From Hirundichthys speculiger (taxonomy: Eukaryota; Chordata; Actinopteri; Beloniformes; Exocoetidae): a stretch of DNA of 64,000 bases. Below the pieces are notes generated by a model. It had not been told where the DNA came from and did no database searches. It saw only the letters and a program-made list of their open reading frames with translations. The position numbers and the translations under genes were made by a program. Positions 1 to 10,200 of this stretch are shown piece after piece. Location: assembly GCA_018398805.1 (NCBI GenBank), contig JAGFBZ010000738.1:496001-560000 (forward strand), given 5' to 3'. The number at the start of each line of letters is the position of its first letter. Position 1 is the stretch's first letter.

Positions 1-66
1 GTAGGCTGAAGCAGTCTCTTCGTAGAACTCGCTCACAGCCCAAACTATCACGTCACAGCAGCATGA

Positions 67-300
67 AGACCAACATGATCAATACCAGCGACACCAGGTA
101 CTGATAAAAGATATCTGATCAATACCAACGACACCAGGTACTGATACAGGATATTTGATCAATACCAGCAACACCAGGTACTGATACAAGATATCTGATC
201 AATACCAGGTACTGATACAGGATATGTGATCAACACTGATCAATACCAGGTACAGATACAGGATATCAGATCAATACCAGGTACTGATATGGGATATCAG
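67..300. repeat. Minisatellite, ~31-base unit, first block
   Basis: Units built on 'caataccaggtactgatac' followed by 'aggatatctgat' recur with variable length. The same unit resumes at 452-535 after an inserted repeat tail and an AT run, so one array was split by an insertion. No coding content is seen. Confidence 0.8.
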
Positions 301-400
301 AATCAGAATCAGAATCAGAATCAGTTTTATTGGCCAAGTTTGTGCACACAAACAAGGAATTTGACTCCGGTTACTAAGCTCTCTGTACAATTTGAATAAA
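298..400 (-). repeat. Interspersed-repeat 3' tail with (GATTCT)n
   Basis: Four to five copies of 'cagaat' precede 'ttttattggccaagtttgtg', a block that I recognise as a very common teleost interspersed-repeat end. Read on the - strand it ends in a (GATTCT)n tail, as non-LTR elements do. The class is inferred and only the end is present. Confidence 0.5.
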
Positions 401-430
401 ATTAAATAAAATATAACAATTACTGGCACA

Positions 431-452
431 ATATATATATATATATATATAT
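431..452. repeat. (AT)n microsatellite
   Basis: About eleven AT dinucleotides in an uninterrupted run, sitting between the retroelement tail and the resumed minisatellite. Confidence 0.9.
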
Positions 453-535
453 GATCAATACTGATTAATACCAGGTACAGATACAGGATATCTGATCAAT
501 ACCAGATACAGATACAGGATATCTGATCAATAAAG
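452..535. repeat. Minisatellite, ~31-base unit, second block
   Basis: Continuation of the 67-300 array with the same 'ggatatctgatcaatacc' core, now on the right side of the inserted tail and AT run. Confidence 0.75.
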
Positions 536-540
536 ACTAT

Positions 541-905
541 TGAAAGAGGAGACAATAAGAGAAGCGATGAGAAGAGAGATGTGGAAAGAAGATAAGGAAA
601 AGAGGAGTAGGAAAAAGGAAATGAGGAAATGAGGAAAGGAAAGAAGAAATTAGGACAGAGGAGACAAGGAAAGGAGAAAGGAGATGTAGATGGGAGGAAA
701 TGAAGGAGAAGAGGAAAGAGGAGACAAGGGAGAAGATTATGAGGAAGGGGAAGATAATGAAAGGAAAGGAAAGGAAGGGGGTTAGGAATGAGGAGATGAG
801 GAGAGGAGAAAAAGAAGAGTGGAAGAGAGGAGACGAGAAGAGATGAGGAAGGAGACAAGGGAAGGCGGTGAGGAAGAAGTGGAGATGAGAGAAGGATGTA
901 GGATG
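541..905. repeat. Polypurine (GA-rich) tract
   Basis: About 360 bases are almost purely A and G on the + strand, in irregular 'gaggaaag' words rather than a fixed unit. It ends just before the GC-richer segment leading into the probable first exon of dab2ip. Such tracts can form triplex or open structures; any regulatory role is inference. Confidence 0.75.
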
Positions 906-1010
906 GGGGAAGTAGGGCAGCTCCTCTGCAGGGGGGAGGGGCCAGTGCTGACAGCGGCGGGCGAGTCACAAACAGACAGACAGGGAGAGAGAGAGACGGA
1001 CAGAGGAACA
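906..1010 (+). promoter_or_regulatory. Candidate dab2ip promoter segment
   Basis: This is the only GC-rich stretch near the left end, with a GC-box-like 'gggaggggcc' at about 934 and no TATA box. It lies directly upstream of a transcribed-looking segment that ends in a strong donor at 1155. Promoter status is inferred from position and composition. Human DAB2IP also has longer isoforms starting upstream, so this could be an internal promoter. Confidence 0.3.
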
Positions 1011-1154
1011 CAGCATCAGCTGCTGCTCTTCCTCATCAGCATCCTCCTCCTCCTCCTCCTCATCGTCGTCTCCTTCTGCTCCTCCGCTCCTCAGGGCTAA
1101 ACATGTCTGCATAGCGCTCCTCTCCTCCTCCTCTACCTCCTCTCAGAATGCTCG
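1011..1154 (+). other. Probable 5' non-coding exon of dab2ip
   Basis: The segment ends in 'ATGCTCG|gtgagt', an excellent donor at 1155. Joined to the exon at 4092, the ATG at 1148 is out of frame with the dab2ip protein. It would read four codons and stop at TGA 4097-4099, overlapping the main ATG at 4099. A second tiny upstream frame, ATG TCT GCA TAG, lies at 1103-1114. The left edge is a guess; the donor is solid. Confidence 0.45.
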
Positions 1155-1289
1155 GTGAGTCTGATCTCATTAACACAAATGTGCTGCAGTCTGAGTGTGA
1201 GCGTACACAGTGGCGTCTTCTACCTGATCAGCATCTCCATTCATGCTCCATCTGTTAGCATGGCTGCAGTCACCACTGCTAGCCTGCTC

Positions 1290-1966
1290 TAGTAGCATGT
1301 GGCTATGCTAATCACAAAACAGACAGCTAGTATGTGGCTATGCCTAACACAAAACTGACAGCATGTGGCTATGCTAAACACAAAACAGACAGCTAGCATG
1401 TGGCTATGCTAAACACAAAACAGACAGCATGTGGCTATGCTAAACACAAAACAGACAGCTAGTATGTGGCTATGCCTAACACAAAACTGACAGCATGTGG
1501 CTATGCTAAACACAAAACAGACAGCTAGCATGTGGCTATGCTAAACACAAAATAGACAGCATGTGGCTATGCTAAACACAAAACAGACAACTTGCATGTG
1601 GCTATGGCTAACACAAAACTGACAGTTATCATGTGGCTATGCTAAACACTGAACAGACAGTTAGCATGTGGCTATGATAATCATGAAAAAGACAGTTGGC
1701 ATGTGGCTACGCTAAACACAAAAAAGCCAGGTAGCATGTGGCTATGCCTAACACAAAACTGACAGCATGTGGCTAAGCTAAATTTAAAATAGACAGTTAG
1801 CATGTGGCTATGCTAAACACAAAACAGACAGTTAGCATGTGGCTATGCCTAACACAAAACTGACAGTTAGCATGTGGATATGCTAAAGACTAAACAGACA
1901 GTTGGCATGTGGCTATGCTAAACTTAAAATAGATAGTTAGCATGTGGCTATGCTAAACACAAAACA
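1290..1966. repeat. Minisatellite, 31-35-base unit
   Basis: About twenty copies of a unit around 'agcatgtggctatgctaaac' plus 'acaaaacagacag'. Copies come in a long (35) and a short (31) form that alternate in places. It lies in the first dab2ip intron. Bases 1155-1289 hold nothing else I recognise. Confidence 0.85.
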
Positions 1967-2089
1967 GTCCAGGTCCAGGTCTGGTCCAGATACCACCAGG
2001 AAAATTCATGTTCTTCAGCACAGGTCTGATAACAGAACCTGAACGAGGATCTTATCAAGGTTTTTTGGTCCTGATTCATAAACCTGAAC

Positions 2090-2330
2090 CTGTCTTAGTG
2101 CTCTGGTCCTACTCTCAGTCCTGGACCTGGCTGAGTCCTCTGGTCCTCCTTTCAGACCTGGACCTGTATGATTTCTTCTGGTCCTCCTCCTAGACCTGGA
2201 CCAGACCAGGATCTTGTGTCCTGCAGACCTCCAGTGGTCTGGACCTTTCTGAGTCCTCTGGTCCTCCTCTCAGACCTGGACCCGACCAGGATCAGGTGTC
2301 CTGCAGACCTCTAGTGGTCTGGACGAGCTC
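2090..2330. repeat. Short degenerate tandem repeat
   Basis: Five or so loose copies of 'gagtcctctggtcctcct' followed by 'cagacctggacc'. Two copies near 2200-2320 are nearly identical over ~75 bases. Confidence 0.55.
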
Positions 2331-2699
2331 AACCTCGGCGTAACTCTGTTGTTATTTATTGAACTAAAATAATGCCAAAGAGAAAAGAAACCATGTGGTC
2401 AGTCTGAGGAACCCTGGACTCCTTCCCCAGGAGCTGCTGATCATCAGTGGTCCTGAACTGATCATCAGCAGGTGATGACCTCGAGAGAAGCAGATGTTTG
2501 TTGATCTGGAGCTCATTCAGGTGTGTGTTAACATGATGCCAAGAAGGAAAGACACCGGCAGTGGTCTTAGAGAAGCAGCTCTTGCTGCAGTTCATTCTGG
2601 AAAGGGTCCTAAAACCATGATTGAACTATAAGAGATCAGCATTCTGCAGAGAGAAAGATCATTCACAAGTGGCAGACATTAAAGACAGTTGTTAGCCTT
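2331..2699. other. Intronic sequence, nothing recognised
   Basis: No exon-like, repeat or transposon signal was found on either strand. Open frames here are short and lack any known domain. Confidence 0.4.
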
Positions 2700-3345
2700 C
2701 TAGGAGTGGACGTCTGTCAGTCCTCAAGGACTGGACGTCTGTCAGTCTTCCAGGAATGGACGTCTGTCAGTCCTCCAGTAGTGGACATCTGTCAGTCTTC
2801 CAGGACTGGACGTCTGTCAGTCCTCCAGTAGTGGATGTCTGTCACTCTTCCAGGAGTGGACGTCTGTCAGTCTTCTTGGACTGGAGGTCTGTCAGTCCTC
2901 CAGGAGTGGACGTCTGTCAGTCCTCCAGTGATGGACGTCTGTCAGTCTTCCAGGACTGGAGGTCTGTCAGTCCTACAGGAGTGGATGTCTTAGACTTCCA
3001 GGAGTGGATGTCTGTCAGTCTTCCAGGACTGGAGGTCTGTCAGTCCTCCAGTAATGGACATCTGTCAGTCTTCCAGGACTGGAGGTCTGTCAGTCCTCCA
3101 GGAGTGGACATCTTAGTCTTTCAGGAGTGGACATCTTAGTCTTCCAGGAGTGGACGTCTGTCAGTCTTCTTGGACTGGAGGTCTGTCAGTCCTCCAGGAG
3201 TGGACGTCTGTCAGTCCTCCAGTGATGGACGTCTGTCAGTCTTTCAGGACTGGAGGTCTGTCAGTCCTCCAGTAGTGGATGTCTGTCAGTCCTCCAGGAC
3301 TGGACGTCTGTCAGTACTCCAGTAGTGGACATCCTGGAAGACTGG
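2700..3345. repeat. Minisatellite, 25-base unit
   Basis: About 25 copies of 'gtctgtcagtcctccaggag' plus 'tggac', with C/T and GAG/TAG variants. The open frames over it are repeat artefacts. Confidence 0.9.
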
Positions 3346-3524
3346 GTCCAGCAGCTCTCAGTTTCATGTCTAAATCAGAGAACCACCATCAGTTTGCTGC
3401 TGATGTAATCAGAACTGCGCTGGGTCGTTGGAGACTGACCCATCCATTCGTTGGGTCGTTGGAGCCACTGAACGACTGAACACTCTGTAGACAGCTGTCA
3501 ATCATCATGCAGCCCCGATCAGTC

Positions 3525-4040
3525 CTCTATCATGAGCTGAATGACAGGGCTAGTGTCCAGCAGGGGGCGACGGAGCAGCCAATCCTCTGTCGTCAGCTGA
3601 ATGTCAGGGCTGGTGTCCAGCAGGGGGCGACAGAGATGCCCATCCTCTATCGTCAGCTGAATGTCAGGGCTTGTGTCCAGCAGGGGGCGACAGAGCTGCC
3701 CATCCTCTATCGTCAGCTGAATGTCAGGGCTGGTGTCCACCAGGGGGCGACAGAGCTGCCCATCCTCTATCGTCAACTGAATGTCAGGGCTGGTGTCCAG
3801 CAGGGGGCGACAGAGCTGCCCATCCTCTATCGTCAGCTGAATGTCAGGGCTGGTGTCCAGCAGGGGGCGACAGAGCTGCCCATCCTTTATCGTCAGCTGA
3901 CAATAGAGGATGGGCGACAGAGCTGCCCATCCTCTATCGTTAGCTGAATGTCAGGGCTGGTGTCCAGCAGGGGGCGACAGAGCTGCCCATCCTCTATCGT
4001 TAGCTGAATGTCAGGGCTCGTGTTCAGCAGGGGTTAGGGT
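3525..4040 (+). repeat. 60-base minisatellite carrying a CTCF-like motif
   Basis: Eight or nine units of almost exactly 60 bases, each with 'tgtccagcagggggcgac' and 'ctgcccatcctctatcgtca'; two shortened copies lie near 3900-3960. Seven copies of the motif are intact (six CCAGCAGGGGGCGAC, one CCACCAGGGGGCGAC). The last decays into 'gggttagggttagg'. The array ends about 50 bases before the dab2ip exon acceptor at 4091. All six frames are partly open only because the unit is a multiple of three. Confidence 0.9.
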
Positions 4041-4098
4041 TAGGAGCCGCCCAGGTCAGAGCACATGCTCACTCAGCTGTGTGTGTTCCAGGTGTGTG

Positions 4099-4236
4099 AT
4101 GCGGCGGCTGCGCTGTGGTAGCCAGGAGTCATTGCTCAGTAGCGGCTGCGTGTCATCTTTGGAGCTCAGGATGGACCAGTCAGTGATCATCAAGCCCGTC
4201 CACTCGTCCCTGCTGGGACAGGACTACTGCTTCGAG
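4099..4236 (+). CDS. dab2ip: dab2ip coding exon 1
   Basis: Exon begins at 4092 after 'ttccag'; coding starts at ATG 4099. It encodes [15 protein letters not shown] through [13 protein letters not shown], the start of the PH-like region, and ends in phase 0 at 'GAG|gtaact'. Confidence 0.8.
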
Positions 4237-7200
4237 GTAACTCCCAGAACTCAACAGCACCCACACTAATGACCAGAACACATTGCAACAGCATGCAACT
4301 CTTTTCAGTGTCGTGATTGACAGAAGTGAGTAGTCCTGAGTACCCCATGATCACTGGCACGGGGAGTGTGGGGGTGTTGGGGCTGCAGCCCCCCTGTGGT
4401 GAGATGTGGAACAAGATAAACACAGCAAACAAATGATGAAAAGCTCTGTTCTGGTCTGATGAAGACTATGTCCAGCTCAAACAAACATACTCTAACAGCA
4501 ACATGGAGACGAGAGACCAGTCACTGATAATTAACTCCTTCTGGCCAATGCAGATATTCATAACCGTTTCATGTCATCCTCATTTCATCTTTCATTTGAT
4601 GAAACTATATATAGTCCATCCATTATCCATCCCCGTTTAGACCCATCAAGAGTCTATCCCAGCTCTCTCCAGGTGAAAGGCAGAGGTCCACCTGGACAGG
4701 TCTCCAGTCCATCACAGTATATATATTACAGGAGATCGGGGGTTCAAACCCTGGTCAGGTCAGTAATGCTATCCAGGTGGATCCTTGGGCAAAGGTCCTT
4801 TATGCTCCACACCGACGCCTCACAATGAGCGATACTAATATGAATAGAGTCACATCAGCTCGGACGTGGCCCAGGTTAACAAGGCTAACCCTAACATTAA
4901 TGGAACCAGGACACCCTGATGGGAAACTGGCTACTCATGGAGCAGAGAACATGCTGCTACTGCAGTGATGTTACACCAGCGACCCTGGAGAGAAGGGGTA
5001 CATGCAGAGGATGTGGGAGGAATGGATGCTGGGAAACCCCACATCCACACTGACAAAGAAACAACCACCCATTCAGTGTACAAACATCCAGAAAGCACCC
5101 CCCAACACACACACAGTGAGATTGGGTACCAAGCCCCAATGACCATGGCCATCCTTACAGACTACCATCAGAATCTCTACTGGGGGACATGAACGCAGCA
5201 GTCCAAACTGTCCCCACCAGCACCATCACAGAGACCAATCAGCTGGTATACGCAGCAGCAACAGAAGTCCTAGGAGATGCTCAGCTACAAGATGAACAAC
5301 AATAGTGGCCAGGAGGAGCAGGAGCACCCTCCATGGAAAAGACGACTAGAGGCAAGAACCATAGCTACCTGGAGAGAAGTTAGCCTTCTAACAGAGATGC
5401 AGAAAGGTGTGAACATTCAGAAACAGCTGCCCAAGAAATAGAGCAAACTCTCCCCAGCAGAGGCTCTGGAAACTACCACACTAAGGCTCACAGACCTGGA
5501 CACCTGCCTCAAGAGATACTCCAGAGAAGTAGGACTCCAGGAGTTCCCCCAGGGCTTCAGGATTCTCTCTCAGGTCAGCTGCCCTTGTGTTAAGGATGGG
5601 CATGGTTACTGGGCCTTGGTACCCAGTCTCACTGTGTTGAGGGGATGCTGAAATCCCGTCCTGGCTCCACCTTACCATAGCCCATATGCATATTTCTCAT
5701 GACTCTTCTCCTTTTCTGTTCGCCAATTTTCTTCACTATCCATTATGTTGGTAGACTTTGTCATACATTTGTATGTCTGTCCTTTTATTTCAACACAATC
5801 CATTACACATTCATTAGCATAAAACACACCACACCAACACTACAGGAGTCACCAGACTGAACAGACCACCACCATTATCTGGTCTCTTGGTCTGTTTCTG
5901 TTTCACTATCAGTGATTTGAGGATGTGTCAGATTCAGGAGTTGATCATACTGTCAACGAGGACTGGTGATGGACACATTAACTCTCACCCACACCCCACA
6001 ACAAGACAGCTGACATCTGCTGCAAGATTAAAGTGCATATATATTTGATTATAATTAAATAAAACTGCAATGAACAATCCATGAAATCAGAGCCGGCCCA
6101 AGGCATAAGCGAACTAAGCACCTGCTTAGGGCCCCGCGGCCAGTAGGGGGCCCCAAAGAGTAATCAACAAAAAAAAAATATATTTTTTATTTTTTGCATG
6201 TATGAGTGATGCTTTCTGTATGATCAAAGATATATTATTGTAAAAATGAAATAAAACAAAAAAAATTAGTGTTGCTGCTGATGTAAGCCTAGTGATTCTT
6301 ACTGCCGTTCTATGTCAAAGCTCCGCTATACCGGTAATGTGTACCTCCTGCAATGCGCACTGAGTGTCCAAAGCGCAGGTAGGTGAGGGGCAAAAAATGT
6401 CACAAAAAGGACATATCCTTCAGGAGCAGAGAAAAGAAAGAGGAAGAAGAGAAAAAATGCCAAGATAAAGGTATGTTTGCATGTCATGGAATGTTAATCA
6501 AAGAGATTTGTGTAGCAGTTAATAACATAGGCTAATTTTGTAATTGTGTCTGAGCTTTAACTTCGAGGCGATTCTCAGGGTTGGCCCTATATATTTCTCC
6601 CTTTTTTTCTTTTTGGCTTCAAAACAAAGTTATTGCTAATATTTGATGGTCATCTGTTTGCTAGCAAGTGCAGTGCCAGCAATATGTTTTTGGATCAGGC
6701 AGATAGGCAGATATGTTGCTCAAATTGTTTGCAGAGCTTGGTTATTAATGTGAGCAAAATAAACATATTATTTTTTTGTTGTTGTTTTTTACATCAACTC
6801 ATAATGTGAAACTTCCCCAGGAGCACTGTTTAAGTACTTTGGAGCCCAGTGTCAGTCCACATCCTCAGGCTCAACTGTGGGAGATGCATCAGGTCAGGGA
6901 AAGACTGGCACTACACAGTACATTTCATTTGGAAGTATAAGAAGTACACCTGAAGGGAATTTAGTGTATCTCATTAATATGTGTCTATATTAATGTATTT
7001 CAGGTGCATCTTCATTTTCTACAGAGCCCTGTGACTGTTGCATCTGCAGAGCGGAACTTTTCCAAGCTCAAATTAATAAAGAACTACTTGAGATCTTCCA
7101 TGGCACAAGAAAGACTGAGTGGACTAGCAGTGATTAGTATTAACAACAAAGTTGGCCATCAGATTTCTTACAGTGATGTCATAAATGACTTTGCCTCCAG

Positions 7201-10200
7201 AAAAGCCAGGAAGCACAGGTTTTAAGGAGTGGGTGAAGTACTGAGGAAGAAAATACCAAAGTTTTTGCACATAGTTAAATTTTAAGCATACATTTTAGAT
7301 TATTCAACTTTATATTTGTTCTTTTTAAAACCATTTTTGTTACCTGGTTTCAGGTACCTGTTCATTTACATGATTATTGAAATATCTGCTTGGCATTTTT
7401 TTCTGTCTGTTTTTGTACTTAATTGAATTTGTTATTATTTCTATATATCTAAGGGATTTTATGTGTTATTGCATTTTGTTGTTCTTGCACTACAAATTTT
7501 TGCACATTGCTGTTGTAGTTTTTCTCTATGTTGTGAAAATCAACCCCAGGCTGCTCTTGAAGCTGAATGTGAGATTAAAAACCATATGTGGCACCCTGAA
7601 CATTATTCATCATTATTATTTGTAGTGTTGCATTGGTATTATTTATGTTATTACCTAGGCCACCCCCTTAAATGTGTAAAGACATGTCAGGCGTAATAAG
7701 TTTATACTGTAGTAGGTGTGTGAATGATCAACAATCAATATTATTGGCAGAAATAGTGTGCCCCACAATCAAATTTTGCTTAGGGCCCCATTGAGGCTTG
7801 GGTCGGCTCTGCATGAAATGTATTGATTTTAATATTCCCCATCTTTTCATTTGACCACTAGAGGCTGCAGTTCCTCTACCGACTACTAGAGGCTGCAGTT
7901 CCTCTACCGATGACTAGAGGCTGCAGTTCCTCTACCGATGACTAGAGGCTGCAGTTCCTCTACTGATCACTAGAGGCTGCAGTTCCTCTACCGATGACAA
8001 GGGGCTGCCGTTCCTTTACCGACCACTAGAGGCTGCAGTTCCTCTACCGACCACTAGAGGCTGCTGTTCCTCTACCGACCACTAGAGGCTCCAGTTCCTC
8101 TACTGATCACTAGAGGCTGCAGTTCCTCTACCGACCACTAGAGGCTGCAGTTCCTCTACTGACCACTAGAGGCTGCAGTTCCTCTACCGAACCACTAGAG
8201 ACTGCCGTTCCTCTATCGACCACAAGAGGCTGCAGATCCTCTACCGACTACTAGAGGCTGCAGTTCCTCTACCGACCACTAGAGGCTGCTGTTCCTCTAC
8301 CGACCACTAGAGGCTCCAGTTCCTCTACTGATCACTAGAGGCTGCAGTTCCTCTACCGACCACTAGAGGCTGCAGTTCCTCTACCGACCACTAGAGGCTG
8401 CAGTTCCTCTACCGACCACTAGAGGGTGCAGTTCCTCTATCGACCACAAGAGGCTGCAGTTCCTCTGCCGACCACTAGAGGCTGCAGTTCCTCTACCGAC
8501 CACTAGAGACTGCCGTTCCTCTACTGACCACTAGAGGCTGCAGGTCCTCTACCAACCACTAGAGGCTGCAGTTCCTCCACTGACTACTAGAGGCTGCAGT
8601 TCCTCTACCGACCCTACTGCCTCTACCGACCACTAGAGGCTGCTGTTCCTCTACCGACCACTAGAGGCTCCGTTCCTCTAGATCTGAGCTCCAGTTCCTC
8701 TACTGATCACTAGAGGCTGCAGTTCCTCTACCGACCACTAGAGGCTGCAGTTCCTCTACCGACCACTAGAGGCTGCAGTTCCTCTACCGACCACTAGAGG
8801 GTGCAGTTCCTCTATCGACCACAAGAGGCTGCAGTTCCTCTGCCGACCACTAGAGGCTGCAGTTCCTCTACCGACCACTAGAGACTGCCGTTCCTCTACT
8901 GACCACTAGAGGCTGCAGGTCCTCTACCAACCACTAGAGGCTGCAGTTCCTCCACTGACTACTAGAGGCTGCAGTTCCTCTACCGACCACTAGAGGCTGC
9001 TGTTCCTCTACCGACCACTAGAGGCTCCAGTTCCTCTACTGATCACTAGAGGCTGCAGTTCCTCTACCGACCACTAGAGGCTGCAGTTCCTCTACCGACC
9101 ACTAGAGGCTGCAGTTCCTCTACCGACCACTAGAGGGTGCAGTTCCTCTATCGACCACAAGAGGCTGCAGTTCCTCTGCCGACCACTAGAGGCTGCAGTT
9201 CCTCTACCGACCACTAGAGACTGCCGTTCCTCTACTGACCACTAGAGGCTGCAGGTCCTCTACCAACCACTAGAGGCTGCAGTTCCTCCACTGACCACTA
9301 GAGGCTGCTGTTCCTCTACCGACCACTAGAGGCTCCAGTTCCTCTACTGATCACTAAAGGCTGCAGTTCCTCTACCTACCACTAGAGGCTGCAGTTCCTC
9401 TACCGACCACTAGAGGCTGCAGTTCCTCTACCGACCACTAGAGGCTGCAGATCCTCTACCGACCACTAGAGACTGCCGTTCCTCTATCGACCACAAGAGG
9501 CTGCAGATCCTCCACCGACCACTAGAGGGTGCAGTTCCTCTATCGACCACAAGAGGCTGAAGTTCCTCTACCGACCACTAGAGACTGCCATTCCTCTATC
9601 GACCACTAGAGGCTGCAGTTCCTCTACCGACCACTAGAGACTGCCGTTCCTCTACCAACCACTAGAGGCTGCGGTTCCTCTACCGACCACTAGAGGCTGC
9701 AGTTCCTCCACTGACCACTAGAGACTACCGTTCCTCTACCAACCACTAGAGGCTGCAGTTCCTCTACCAACCACTAGAGACTGCCATTCCTCTATCGACC
9801 ACAAGAGGTTGCAGTTCCTCTATCGACCACAAGAGGCTGCAGTTCCTCTACCAACCACTAGAGGCTGCAGTTCCTCCACTGACCACTAGAGACTGCAGTT
9901 CCTCTACCGACCACTAGAGGCTGCAGTTCCTTTACTGACCACTAATATCTGGGGTCTCCCCTCTGCAGAAGATAACTGGTGTAATCGTCATCACTGTAAA
10001 ATGTCCTCATCACTGTAGGAAGTTTTACAAATGGCTTCATAAAGGTTTCCAAACTGCTGCTGATCTGAATTGAGGCTTAGGTCGGCTCTGCATGAAATGT
10101 ATTGATTTTAATATTCCCCATCTTTTCATTTGACCACTAGAGGCTGAAGTTCCTCTACCGACTACTAGAGGCTGCAGTTCCTCTACCGATGACTAGAGGC

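Noticed and set aside
819..1100. 93-residue frame on + over the first exon region
   Set aside because: It spans the polypurine tract and a (CTC)n run, with no conserved content.
1148..1154. ATG 1148 as the dab2ip start
   Set aside because: Spliced to 4092 it stops after four codons; the family start matches ATG 4099.
3525..4040. CRISPR array
   Set aside because: Units are contiguous without unique spacers, in an animal intron; it is a minisatellite.
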